Shown here in pieces: positions 25,596 to 34,428 of a DNA stretch of 64,000 nucleotides. The stretch covers positions 62,001 through 126,000 of the forward strand of contig CAVTIS010000006.1 in the NCBI GenBank assembly GCA_963734845.1, given 5' to 3'. The number at the start of each line of letters is the position of its first letter. Position 1 is the stretch's first letter. The notes under the pieces were generated by a model. The model did no database searches, was not told where the DNA came from, and was given only the letters and a program-made list of their open reading frames with translations. Source of the stretch: JAKAVN01 sp963734845 (GTDB taxonomy: Bacteria; Desulfobacterota; Binatia; Binatales; Binataceae). A program made the translations under genes and the position numbers.

Positions 25596-27980
25596 TCAAT
25601 TGGTGACAGTCGTCCAGGTGCCACGCTCGCCCGACGGCGTGGCGGAGAACGTCCCGTTGAGCTGGTCGGAGGTGCGGCGGCCGTCGAAGTACAACGTCTT
25701 GGCGCCGTATGGCACCTGGAACTCGACATGGTTGCCGCGGATGAAGCCCTGGATCGGCGTTGCGCCGTAATTGGCCAGATGAATCACCATCTCGCCGTGC
25801 AGAAAGCCGTTGGGCTGCGGGCGCAGCCGCAACTCGAGCGGGATGTTGTTGGCGCCGGAGAGCCCGTCGATCCGTCCGGTGGCGAGCGTCGGAACGTCGA
25901 TCGTGCCGGAGCTCGCGCCGCCGCCGCCAGAAGCGCTAACGCCGGGCAGGCCCGTGGAGCCGCCGAGCGAAGTCGGATAGGGCTGCGAATTGTCGGCCAG
26001 CACGCGAAACTTCTTCTGCGCCACGTACTGGCCGTTGAGATAGAAATTGACCGTGTACTGTCCGGGCAGAAATGCTCCGCCGGCCGAGTTACCTACCCGG
26101 CCACTGAAGGTTGCGCTGCGCGAGGTTGGCGGCACGATGCGGATGTCGTCAACGCTGCCCAAGGTGTGACCGTCGGGCGCGATATACGCAGCGTCGACCC
26201 GGTACTGGCCAGTCTCCAGGTTATACAGCCGATTATCGAAGGTTACGCGCCAGTCGACGAACAGCACCTTGGACGCGTTGAAACTGGTCGCCGGCCCGGC
26301 CAGCGGCGTGCCCGACTTGGTGCTGTTGACGAATTCAATCCCGGCCAGCTGCAGCGGCTTGCGCCGGCGCACCTCGAGCATCGCTAGCCGCTCGGCTTCG
26401 TCGTGCGCCTTGGCCTTGTCGGCCGCCTCGCGTGCCCGCTCGGCCTCGTTGGCGGCTTCGGCCGCCCTCAGCGCAGCAACATCAGGGCTGACGGCGAACG
26501 CCTGCTCAGCAACGGGCTGGTCGTTGACGTAGATGCCGACCTTGTAGTTGCCGGCGGGGAGCGCGCCCAGGTCGGGCATCAGCGCGACACCGCTGAACTC
26601 GGCCGTGTTCTCGCCCGGTCCGACAAACCGGTTCGCGTCGCTGGAAGCGATTTGCAGACCCGAGGGGCTGAAAAAGCGCGCCTGGACTTTCTCGTCCTGT
26701 CCCTTGAGTCCGGCCAACCGATTAGTGAACGAGGCGTTCCACTGCAGGTACTGGTTGTTGGACAATTCGATATTTGTGAAGCTCGCGCGCGGCGAACCGA
26801 TCGGAGTGCCCGAGCGGGTCGAGAGCTGAAGCGTCATGCGCTGGAAATCGAGCGGATGGGTTTCCGCGACGCTCAACCGCTCCTCGACCTTCCAGGGAAG
26901 GCTGTCGACGAACGACTTGACCCCGAGCCGCTGCTGCAACTGCGGGTTGTTATAGACATAGGTCGCGCCAAAAGCCCCACCGGCCACGATCGCGAAGAAC
27001 GCCACGAGCGCGATGGCGCGATGCTTGCGCCGGCGCCGACGACGATGCGCTGGGGCGATCGCCTCGGCCACGTCGGGCGGCAGTACCAGGTCGGCGGTGC
27101 CGGCATGCGAAGTGACCGCCGGCGCTCCAACGGGATCGCCGAGGCCCCTGCCGTAGAGCAACATCTCGCGGAAGTCCTGGACGTTCGCGGGACGCGCGTC
27201 GGCCTGGTAGGCGAGCGCCCGGTCGATCGCGCCTGCCAGGTTGGTCGAAACCTCCGGACGCAGGTCGCGCACGGGCGGAAAGCTGAAGGGCGGGTATTTC
27301 TCGGGGTCGCGCCCGGTCAGGACGTAGTGCAGGGTTGCGCCGAGCGAATAGATGTCGCTGCGCGGGTCGATCGCGCCCTGGTATTGCTCGGGCGGTGCGA
27401 AGCCGAGGGTGCCGATCATGGTGCCCTTGCGCGCGCTCTTGAACAGGCGCGCGATGCCGAAGTCGATCAGCACCACCCGCCCCCTCGGCGTCAGCATCAC
27501 GTTGGACGGCTTCATGTCGCGGTAGATAACCGGCGGCGTGGAACCGTGCAGGTAAGCCAGCACGTCGCAAAGCTGGCGCGCGATGTCGATTATCAGGCCT
27601 TCTGGCAGCGGGCCGCCGCGCGCCGCGATCTCCTCTTCGAGATTGCGGCCCTCGACATACTCCATCACCAGGTAGTGGCGGTTCTGGTCGTCGAAGCGGT
27701 CGGTTATGGCCGGAATTGCGGCGTGCTTGAGCTGAGCCAGCGTGTCGGCCTCGCGCGCGAAGTATTCGTTGGCCTCAATCCGCTGCTGCTGGTCGATGAA
27801 ATGGTCGACCATCTCCTTGACCGCGCAGTAGCGGTTGGCCAGGCGCTGGTCATGCGCGAGGTAGACGGTCCCCATCCCGCCGCCGCCCAGCAGGCGCTCG
27901 ATCTCATAACGGTTTTGCAGCACCGTGCCGGAGGTAAGCGGCTCGTTGGGCAGGGCGCCCGATGTGCCCGTATTCGCCAT
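25596..27980 (-). CDS. Transmembrane Ser/Thr protein kinase with duplicated extracytoplasmic beta domain
   Basis: 794 residues. The cytoplasmic kinase domain (about 23-285) is intact: glycine loop 'LLGGGGMGTVY', Lys55 in 'CAVKE', Asp155 in 'YRDMKPSN' (Tyr replaces the usual His) and Asp173 in 'DFG', with 'GFAPPEQY' in the activation segment. A basic 'RRRRRRKHR' and one membrane helix ('AIALVAFFAIVAGGAFGATYV') follow. Outside lie two related beta domains, each with '(T)RSGTPIGSP' or 'TKSGTPLAGP' and a 'LPAGNYKVGIYVNDQ' or 'LPGQYTVNFYLNGQ' strand, then a distinct C-terminal beta-rich domain. Its ATG abuts the stop of the phosphatase gene. Substrates and ligand are unknown. Confidence 0.9.
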   Translation of the reverse strand: MANTGTSGALPNEPLTSGTVLQNRYEIERLLGGGGMGTVYLAHDQRLANRYCAVKEMVDHFIDQQQRIEANEYFAREADTLAQLKHAAIPAITDRFDDQNRHYLVMEYVEGRNLEEEIAARGGPLPEGLIIDIARQLCDVLAYLHGSTPPVIYRDMKPSNVMLTPRGRVVLIDFGIARLFKSARKGTMIGTLGFAPPEQYQGAIDPRSDIYSLGATLHYVLTGRDPEKYPPFSFPPVRDLRPEVSTNLAGAIDRALAYQADARPANVQDFREMLLYGRGLGDPVGAPAVTSHAGTADLVLPPDVAEAIAPAHRRRRRRKHRAIALVAFFAIVAGGAFGATYVYNNPQLQQRLGVKSFVDSLPWKVEERLSVAETHPLDFQRMTLQLSTRSGTPIGSPRASFTNIELSNNQYLQWNASFTNRLAGLKGQDEKVQARFFSPSGLQIASSDANRFVGPGENTAEFSGVALMPDLGALPAGNYKVGIYVNDQPVAEQAFAVSPDVAALRAAEAANEAERAREAADKAKAHDEAERLAMLEVRRRKPLQLAGIEFVNSTKSGTPLAGPATSFNASKVLFVDWRVTFDNRLYNLETGQYRVDAAYIAPDGHTLGSVDDIRIVPPTSRSATFSGRVGNSAGGAFLPGQYTVNFYLNGQYVAQKKFRVLADNSQPYPTSLGGSTGLPGVSASGGGGASSGTIDVPTLATGRIDGLSGANNIPLELRLRPQPNGFLHGEMVIHLANYGATPIQGFIRGNHVEFQVPYGAKTLYFDGRRTSDQLNGTFSATPSGERGTWTTVTN

Positions 27981-30094
27981 CAGTCAGCAAACACAACGAT
28001 CACCGAGACGTTGTCTGATCCACCTCCCGCATTCGCCGCCACCACCAACTCGCGCGTCGCCGTATAAGGATCGTCATGGCGGCGCAGAACCTCGCCGATC
28101 GTATGGTCCTCCACGTGCGCGGTCAGCCCGTCGCTACACAGCATCAGGCGGTCGCCGCGCTTAAGCCGCAGGGCCATCCCCTCGGCTCCGGCCGGCCCGC
28201 TCTGACGCGCGCCGAGCGAGCGCGTGATCACGTTTTTGTGCTCGTGATGGCGCGCCTCCTCGGGCGTGATCTGGCCGATTTCAATGAGCCGCTGGACTAG
28301 CGAGTGGTCGCGGGTCAGCTGACGCAGACCCGCGGCGTCGGACAGGTAGACTCTGCTGTCGCCGACCCACGCCACGGCTCCCTCCGGCGGCACGATAAGC
28401 ACGCTCACGGCGGTCGATCCCATGCCGCGGGACTCCGGATGCGCCGCCTGGTACTCGATAATCTTGCGGTTGGCCTCCTCGAGCGCCGCCGTCAACAGTT
28501 GACTTGGGTTTTGGACTTCCGCGTTGCCCAGCCCACTTTCAACATAGTTGCGAATCGCACCCACGGCAATTGCGCTGGCGACTTCACCCGCTTCCGCCCC
28601 GCCCATCCCGTCGGCCACCACAAAGAGATAGCTCTGGGCCGGATCGACCAGGCTCTGGCGCACGAACTCGACCGCCATGGTCGCGTCCTCGTTATGCTCG
28701 CGCACCATCCCGACGTCGGTCATAACGGCCGCGCGAATCCTAATCCCGCCGGCAAGGCGAACCAGCTCGGCCTTGAGCGCATCCACCGTCGGCCATCGCC
28801 CCTGCGGATCGAACACCAGCGCGCGGCGCACCGCCTGCTCCAGTTCGGGTGAGACCACGTGCGGCGGATAGAAACGCAAGACGCCCGCCTCCTCACGCCA
28901 GCTTTCGGATTCCAGCCGCTCGCCGGTCAGGCAACTGTAAAGCAGCGCGCCGATCGAAAACAGGTCGGCCCGCTTGTCGACCCGCTTGCCGCGATAGATC
29001 TCGGGTGCGGTGTAGCCGTCGTTGAAGATCGGTTCGCTCTGAAGCTCGTTGTCGTTGCTGACATAGTCCAGCCCCAGCAGCTTCACCCGTCCGCCGGCAC
29101 CATACGCAACCGATTGCGGGCAGATGTCGTTGAGCCGAAGCCCGCGCCGGTTGAGAAAGGAAACGCCCTGGCAGACCTGAATCGCGAGCGCGAGCGCCTC
29201 GCCCTCGCTCATCTTGAGCCCGCCGCGGCGCTGCGACAGCGTCACGAACTGCTCGTCGGGGTAGGACAGGTAGACCCGTCCGCCATCCGCAAAGCCTTCG
29301 GTGGCGCGCTGGAACGCCGGATGGTTGAGCGTGAGCGAAAGCGCAAGCACGCGCCCGAACAGATCGCCCAGGTCCTCAGGGCTCTCCGTGTTTGCCGAGT
29401 TTTCGCGCGCTGTACTCTCGGGGTCCGCGCTCTCGCTCGCGATGGCTTCCGGGGCAGTCGAGCGCTCGGGTTGCGGGGCGGGCGCGGGTTCACGGTACGC
29501 AGCCGCTTCGTCGAGCGAAAGCGGTTCGGTCGCGCCCCCGGCGCGAGCGGCGGCGGGCGCCGGCGCGCCCTCGCTGTTCGCGCTCGCGTTGACCGCGCCG
29601 GCATTCTCCCCGGCGGCGGGCGCGATGGCGACGCCGCGCTCGGCGGCGACGACGACGCTCGCGCCGTTGGAGCCGGCGAGCGCGGCGCTATCGCCTGCGC
29701 TCTGCGCGGGCGGAGTCTGCGCGGGATGCTTCAGGTCGGCGGTTTTGGCGTGCGGCCCGGCCGGATCTTCATGCATCGAGGCTCCGTCGCCGGAGGCGCT
29801 CGCCTGCTCTTCGCGGTGGCTCTCGGCGGGTGTCGGCCCCAACCGCTCACGCAACTGCACGCGCTCGAGCCCTGCGCCGTTACGGGTGCGCTCGGCCCGG
29901 TAGCGATTCTCCTGCGCCGATCGGCCGATCACCTCGACGATCCGAAATTCGCCGCGCACCACGGCGCCCGGCTCCAGCGCCGCGAGCGCATATTCGACCT
30001 TGGGCGCGGCCGACTTCGCCAGACCCTGGCCGCAGCGGTCGCAGAACTTGGCGTCGTCGGGAGCCGCCTGGCCGCACTCGGGGCACGTAATCAT
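27980..30094 (-). CDS. Zinc ribbon - pseudokinase - PP2C phosphatase fusion
   Basis: 704 residues. The N-terminal zinc ribbon is 'CPECGQAAPDDAKFCDRCG'. A kinase-like domain follows, split by an Ala/Pro/Glu-rich insertion at about 90-240. Its active site is degenerate: 'LNDICPQSV' stands where HRDxKPxN is expected, 'LGLDY' replaces DFG, and the beta-3 Lys is not evident, although 'GYTAPEIYRGK' and 'ADLFSIGALLYSCLTG' keep the fold. The C-terminal PP2C domain looks active: 'VVADGMGGAEAGEVAS', 'WVGDSRVYL', 'LCSDGLTAHVED' and 'GGSDNVSVIV'. It probably reverses phosphorylation by the two neighbouring kinases. ATG 30094 is preferred to an upstream TTG. Confidence 0.9.
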   Translation of the reverse strand: MITCPECGQAAPDDAKFCDRCGQGLAKSAAPKVEYALAALEPGAVVRGEFRIVEVIGRSAQENRYRAERTRNGAGLERVQLRERLGPTPAESHREEQASASGDGASMHEDPAGPHAKTADLKHPAQTPPAQSAGDSAALAGSNGASVVVAAERGVAIAPAAGENAGAVNASANSEGAPAPAAARAGGATEPLSLDEAAAYREPAPAPQPERSTAPEAIASESADPESTARENSANTESPEDLGDLFGRVLALSLTLNHPAFQRATEGFADGGRVYLSYPDEQFVTLSQRRGGLKMSEGEALALAIQVCQGVSFLNRRGLRLNDICPQSVAYGAGGRVKLLGLDYVSNDNELQSEPIFNDGYTAPEIYRGKRVDKRADLFSIGALLYSCLTGERLESESWREEAGVLRFYPPHVVSPELEQAVRRALVFDPQGRWPTVDALKAELVRLAGGIRIRAAVMTDVGMVREHNEDATMAVEFVRQSLVDPAQSYLFVVADGMGGAEAGEVASAIAVGAIRNYVESGLGNAEVQNPSQLLTAALEEANRKIIEYQAAHPESRGMGSTAVSVLIVPPEGAVAWVGDSRVYLSDAAGLRQLTRDHSLVQRLIEIGQITPEEARHHEHKNVITRSLGARQSGPAGAEGMALRLKRGDRLMLCSDGLTAHVEDHTIGEVLRRHDDPYTATRELVVAANAGGGSDNVSVIVVFAD

Positions 30095-30115
30095 CGCTCT
30101 TGAACCTTGGGGCAA

Positions 30116-31957
30116 TCAGCCCTTTCGAAACTCCAGTTTGGCGCTGCCGAAAACCACCTGGTCGCGATCCTTGAGCTTGTAAAGCTGATCGCGGCCGAGC
30201 CGCCCGCGCCCGGTGATATACGTTCCATTTAGGCTGCCGAGGTCGCGGATGAAGTACTCGGCGCCGTTCTTGACGATCTCCGCATGGCGGCGCGACACGC
30301 GATCGGCTATCCCTTTGAGCGTTCCGAGGTCAATGTCGGGCTGCTCGCCGCCGAGCGCGCGGCCGACGATCGTGCGGCTCTGTACCAGTCCGAAACGTGG
30401 CACGCTGCCACTGGCGATCAGCCACGCGCCCGCGTTGGCTTGCGCCTGCGAGGCCGACGGCGAGGCTCCATTTTGGCCGGCTTTTTTGCCGCTCGCGGAC
30501 CATGAGCCGACGCCTCCAGCCGGAGACACAGATGGCTTGCCGGAGTATGGGGCGCTCTTGGCGGACGAAGCATTCGTTCCCGAGGGAACATTTTGTGCGC
30601 GAACGTTTTTCGAGATGGCTTCGCTCCGCGAAGGTGCGGCGACCGGCGCCGCCTCGGCGATCGCTTTGGCCTTGCCGCTCAAGTCCTGGGTCTTCGCGGT
30701 CGAAGAAACTTCGGCCGGTTTGGCGAACAGCGATTGCTGGGCCGGCAGTTTGGCCGATACGTTGGCCGGTATTTTGGCCGCCGCTCGCTGCGCCATCGCT
30801 TTGGCCGACCGCGCAAGCGATTTCATCCTGGCCACGCCCGCCGCCGTGCTCGACGCGAGCGTCGGCCCCGCTGCCAGCGGTGACGCGGACGGCGGAGCGG
30901 CCGCAGCAGGTCCTCGGGCGTCGGGCCGGGTCAGCACCACCGTCGGCGTATTGGTCGGCGAGGGTTTCGCGGACGCGCCGCCCGGCTGCGGCGTCGCGCC
31001 GAGACGCTTGCCGCCTGACGACGGCGCGGCGCCCACGCCATACGAGCCAGCCGCTTGCGGGCGGTCGAGCACCACGGTCCGCATCGACGCAACCGGCGCG
31101 GCGCTGCCGGCGCCGGCACCCAGCGTTCCCGACGCCTTGGGCTCGGGACCGGGGTCAGGCAACGCGTGCATCATGTCGCGCGCGGACGGCGGACGCTTTT
31201 CGACGTCTTTGTCGAGCGCGCGCATTACGACCTCGGCGGTCTTTATGGAAACTTCCGGGCTGAGATCGCGCAGTGGCGGAAAGCTGAACGGCGGCTCAAG
31301 CTGCGGGTCGCGGCCGCTCAGCAGATGATGCATCGTGGCGGCTAGCGAATAGAGGTCCGAGCGCGGCTCAACTTTTCCCATGTACTGTTCGGGCGGCGCG
31401 TAGCCGACCGAGCCGATTTGCGTGCCGCGTCCGCCGGGCGGCAGGAAGCGCGCGATGCCGAAGTCGATCAGCATCGCGCGGCCGTCCTTATCAATCATGA
31501 TATTGCCGGGCTTGAGGTCGCGATAAATGATCGGCGGCGTCTGACTGTGCAGAAAGCCCAGCACGTCGAGCATCTGGCGGGCCCATCGCAGCACCCGCGT
31601 CTCGGGCAGCTTGCCCTTGGGCCCCAGCTTGTCGAGCATTCCTTGCAAATCGCCGCCGGCGACGAACTCCATCACCAGGTAGTGCCGATTGTTCTCGGCG
31701 AAGTAGTCGATGACGTTGGGAATGCCCGGATGCGAGAGCGAAGCGAGCACGCGGGCCTCGCGCGCGAAGTCCTCGATCGCTTTTTTCTCCGCGATCCCGT
31801 CGCCGATGATCATTTCCTTGGCGGCGACGGGCCGGTTGGCCAGACGGGTGTCGTTGGCGAGATAGACCCGCCCCATCCCGCCCTGGCCGAGCACCTTGTG
31901 CACCCGGTAACGGCCATCGAGCATCTGACCGGTGGGAAGCTGCTCACCCGGTTTCAT
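30116..31957 (-). CDS. Ser/Thr protein kinase with C-terminal FHA domain
   Basis: 613 residues, no clear membrane segment. The kinase domain (about 15-270) is complete: 'LGQGGMGRVY', Lys47 in 'VAAKE', Asp147 in 'YRDLKPGN', Asp165 in 'DFG', and 'GYAPPEQY'. A long Ala/Ser/Pro/Lys-rich linker (about 275-515) contains Thr- and Ser-rich stretches that could be phosphorylated. The C-terminal FHA domain is canonical: 'TIVGRAL', 'VSRRHAEI' and 'LGSLNGTYI'. The kinase-FHA arrangement suggests it docks on phosphothreonine in itself or partners. It follows the zinc-ribbon-FHA gene and precedes the phosphatase by 21 bases. Confidence 0.92.
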   Translation of the reverse strand: MKPGEQLPTGQMLDGRYRVHKVLGQGGMGRVYLANDTRLANRPVAAKEMIIGDGIAEKKAIEDFAREARVLASLSHPGIPNVIDYFAENNRHYLVMEFVAGGDLQGMLDKLGPKGKLPETRVLRWARQMLDVLGFLHSQTPPIIYRDLKPGNIMIDKDGRAMLIDFGIARFLPPGGRGTQIGSVGYAPPEQYMGKVEPRSDLYSLAATMHHLLSGRDPQLEPPFSFPPLRDLSPEVSIKTAEVVMRALDKDVEKRPPSARDMMHALPDPGPEPKASGTLGAGAGSAAPVASMRTVVLDRPQAAGSYGVGAAPSSGGKRLGATPQPGGASAKPSPTNTPTVVLTRPDARGPAAAAPPSASPLAAGPTLASSTAAGVARMKSLARSAKAMAQRAAAKIPANVSAKLPAQQSLFAKPAEVSSTAKTQDLSGKAKAIAEAAPVAAPSRSEAISKNVRAQNVPSGTNASSAKSAPYSGKPSVSPAGGVGSWSASGKKAGQNGASPSASQAQANAGAWLIASGSVPRFGLVQSRTIVGRALGGEQPDIDLGTLKGIADRVSRRHAEIVKNGAEYFIRDLGSLNGTYITGRGRLGRDQLYKLKDRDQVVFGSAKLEFRKG

Positions 31958-32044
31958 GATGAATTACTAATCGATGCTGGCGGCGAGACAGCAAAGGCCC
32001 GGCTCCCCGACCGGACCTCCGCATCGCATCTCACCCACCCCGGC

Positions 32045-32692
32045 TCAGGAAACCAGTTCGACAATCAACTTGAGAAATGTTTTGCCGATAATTATCTCGT
32101 CACCCGTTTTCAACTCGACCGGATTGCCGGGCATCAGGCGCGGCTGCCGATTGACGTAGGTGCCGTTGAGACTGCCGATATCCTCGACCGTGATCTTGCC
32201 GCCCTCGAAGCGGATGAGCGCGTGCTTGCGCGAAATTTTGGCCTCCGGATCGTCCTGGTCGAGGTCGACCTCCGGAAACGCGCCGGTCTCAGGGTCCCAG
32301 CGGCCGACGAGGTTGTTGCCATCCTCGAGCGGGAATTCCTGGCCCTTGCGTCCGCCGCGCACGACTTGCAGCTTGGCCCGCGCGGTCGATCCGGCGGCCG
32401 CCGCAGGGGCCGCTTCCGCGGCCGGCGCGGCAGCGGCTGCCGTGGCGCTCTCCTCGGGCGGTTTGATCTCGCCAGTCGGCACTTCAGACGGAGGCGGTGT
32501 AGCGGGAGCCTCGGCCGCGGATCCGGCCGGCGCTGGTTCTCCCGAAGGCGCGGTGGTCGCTTCAGGCGCGGCAGCGGCCCCGCCGCCGCCCTCGCCCGCC
32601 GGCGCCGCGGCGGCGTTCAGCTTCGCGCCGCATCCGTCGCAATAGTCAAGCCCATCGATATTTTCGTAGCCGCACTCGCTGCACTTGATCAT
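32045..32692 (-). CDS. Zinc-ribbon protein with FHA domain
   Basis: 215 residues. It starts with a zinc ribbon ('CSECGYENIDGLDYCDGCG'), continues through a roughly 75-residue Ala/Pro/Glu-rich linker and ends with a canonical FHA domain: 'NLVGRWDPETG', 'ISRKHALIRF' and 'DIGSLNGTYVNRQP'. An acidic loop in the middle of the FHA part ('VDLDQDDPEAK') is unusual for its charge. A GAGG lies about ten bases before the ATG. Its zinc ribbon resembles that of the phosphatase fusion two genes downstream. Probable phosphothreonine-reading adaptor of the module. Confidence 0.88.
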   Translation of the reverse strand: MIKCSECGYENIDGLDYCDGCGAKLNAAAAPAGEGGGGAAAAPEATTAPSGEPAPAGSAAEAPATPPPSEVPTGEIKPPEESATAAAAAPAAEAAPAAAAGSTARAKLQVVRGGRKGQEFPLEDGNNLVGRWDPETGAFPEVDLDQDDPEAKISRKHALIRFEGGKITVEDIGSLNGTYVNRQPRLMPGNPVELKTGDEIIIGKTFLKLIVELVS

Positions 32693-32763
32693 CTTCTCAG
32701 CACCTCACTGGCCGGCATCACGGCGTCTCCATCTTAGGCCGACTCCACGGGCAGATTCACCTG

Positions 32764-34074
32764 TCACCCCTGGTCGGGCTTGGAAAAATCCTTCAAAGCA
32801 TCCGGATCGAGCATCTGGGTCTTGCGCACCACGGCCTGGGCCTGCAAAAGCGTGGTCTTGGCCGCCTTGGTCTGAAGCGTCTGGGTTTTCTTGACCTGAT
32901 CCATCAGACCCACCAGCGCCTGCGTGGCCTTGACGTTGCCCAGGCGCTGGGTGCCCTGGATCGCGTTGCTCAACAGGCGCGTCGCGCGATCGACGTTGCC
33001 CGCCTTGAGTTCCTCTTCGGCGCGCGACTGCATCTTCGCAATCGAAACCTGGTCGACCAGGTTCATCACGCGCCCGTTGACCTTGCCGGTCAGCGTGCGG
33101 TCGAGCGTGTACTCGACAGTAAGGTCGCGGCCGAGGCTCTGCTCGCCGACGCCCGGGACTTCGTAGCGCAGATTCGATTGCAGAATCCGCACCGGGCCGG
33201 GCTTGCGCGGCGGCAGCACCAGGGTGAGCAGCACGGAGCCGGGAACGTTGGCCTCGAGGTCGCCGATTTCGTAACTGATATGGCGGTCGTCGCCGACCAG
33301 GGGCGCGCCCAGCGTGTAGATTTCGGGACTGGCGCGGAAAGCCTCACGCACCTGCACGCCTTGCGCGAGCGTGACTTCGATTCGTCCGTTGCGCACGCTG
33401 ACCGCGCGCAGACCCGCCAGCTCGTCCTCGAAGATGCCCGGAATCTCCGATGGGTTACCGATGAAGTGGTACTTGCCGTGGGAGTCCTGCGCGATCCGCA
33501 TCAATAGCTTCTCGTTGAACTCGACCCCAACGCCCATCGCGGAGAATGACATCTGGTCGCGGTTCTGATTGGCCAGATCGATGCAGGCGGTTTCCTCGTA
33601 GGTCTGTCCGTCGGTCAGCACGAGCACCCGGTTGAGCCGATTGGGCGCGAGGTTTTTCTTGACCTCGTCGATCGCCGCGCGCATCCCCAGCGCCATCTGC
33701 GTGCCGCCGCCGATTTCGAGCAGATCGATATCTTCGATCGCGCGCCGCACCGCGCCCTTGTCGTGAATCTCTTCGGAGCCGACGATTACTTTGGCGCGGT
33801 CGGCAAAGGCGACAATCGCCACCTTGTCCTCGGGCGCTACGTTCTCGGCGAGAAATTTTACCGCCTCGATCACGAATTCGAGCCGCCGTTCGTCGTACAT
33901 CGAACCCGAACGGTCAATTACCAGGCCCAGGTTCAAGGGCAGTCGCGAACCGCCGCCCGCGCCGCCGCTGCCCTGCGCGATTGCTTCCAGCAACACGTAC
34001 AGGACGAAATTTTCCGCGCTCGAAAGCACGTACTCGCGGCTCGCGAGTGCATCGAAGCTAAGAGGTTCTGCCAT
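32764..34074 (-). CDS. von Willebrand factor A domain protein
   Basis: 436 residues. The vWA domain (about 45-230) has a full metal-ion-dependent adhesion site: 'DRSGSM' (D54, S56, S58), 'GGGTQM' and 'VLTDGQ'. A beta-rich middle domain follows ('ISYEIGDLEANVPGSVLL'). The C-terminal 90 residues are helical with TPR-like 'EEELKAGNVDRATRLLSNA' and end in Thr-rich repeats, 'KKTQTLQT' and 'RKTQMLD', that could be phosphorylated and read by the FHA proteins downstream. No signal peptide, so likely cytoplasmic. First gene of the minus-strand run; GGAG precedes the ATG at 11 bases. Confidence 0.9.
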   Translation of the reverse strand: MAEPLSFDALASREYVLSSAENFVLYVLLEAIAQGSGGAGGGSRLPLNLGLVIDRSGSMYDERRLEFVIEAVKFLAENVAPEDKVAIVAFADRAKVIVGSEEIHDKGAVRRAIEDIDLLEIGGGTQMALGMRAAIDEVKKNLAPNRLNRVLVLTDGQTYEETACIDLANQNRDQMSFSAMGVGVEFNEKLLMRIAQDSHGKYHFIGNPSEIPGIFEDELAGLRAVSVRNGRIEVTLAQGVQVREAFRASPEIYTLGAPLVGDDRHISYEIGDLEANVPGSVLLTLVLPPRKPGPVRILQSNLRYEVPGVGEQSLGRDLTVEYTLDRTLTGKVNGRVMNLVDQVSIAKMQSRAEEELKAGNVDRATRLLSNAIQGTQRLGNVKATQALVGLMDQVKKTQTLQTKAAKTTLLQAQAVVRKTQMLDPDALKDFSKPDQG

Positions 34075-34394
34075 TTAAGATGCTCTCCGGCACAAATTGT
34101 AGGTGTAAGCGCGATGCTATGGCAACTGAACCGCTGCCCCAAGTCGCGGATATCACCAGTGGGAGTCCCCTCCGAACCGGTCTATTCGCCGTCAAATCTC
34201 CGCCAAATTTGTCTCGAAGGCGGTGCTGTCGCCGCTTCGCCTGCGGCCATGCCGCTCCAATTGACGATCCCCCAAATCGGCTCCGCCAATAGTTTATACG
34301 GTGGAAAGCCAGGATGGATACAAGGCTGCATCGCGTATTTAAAATCTCATGGCGCCCGACTGCACCCCGGCACAGACGCGGTCGTGAAGACGCG

Positions 34395-34428
34395 GCTGAG
34401 ATGTACCTCGAGCTGAGATGTACCTCGA
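34395..34428. repeat. 17-base perfect tandem duplication
   Basis: The unit gctgagatgtacctcga occurs twice head to tail in the gene-free stretch upstream of the vWA gene. Confidence 0.85.

Noticed and set aside
26403..28067. Plus-strand open frame of 554 codons
   Set aside because: Antisense to the receptor kinase; no domain or ribosome site, and the kinase frame is unambiguous.
28859..32737. Several long plus-strand open frames (28859, 30213, 31418)
   Set aside because: All lie antisense to the kinase, phosphatase and FHA genes and show shadow composition.
34395..34428. Tandem 17-mer as a CRISPR seed
   Set aside because: Two contiguous copies with no spacers and no cas gene nearby.
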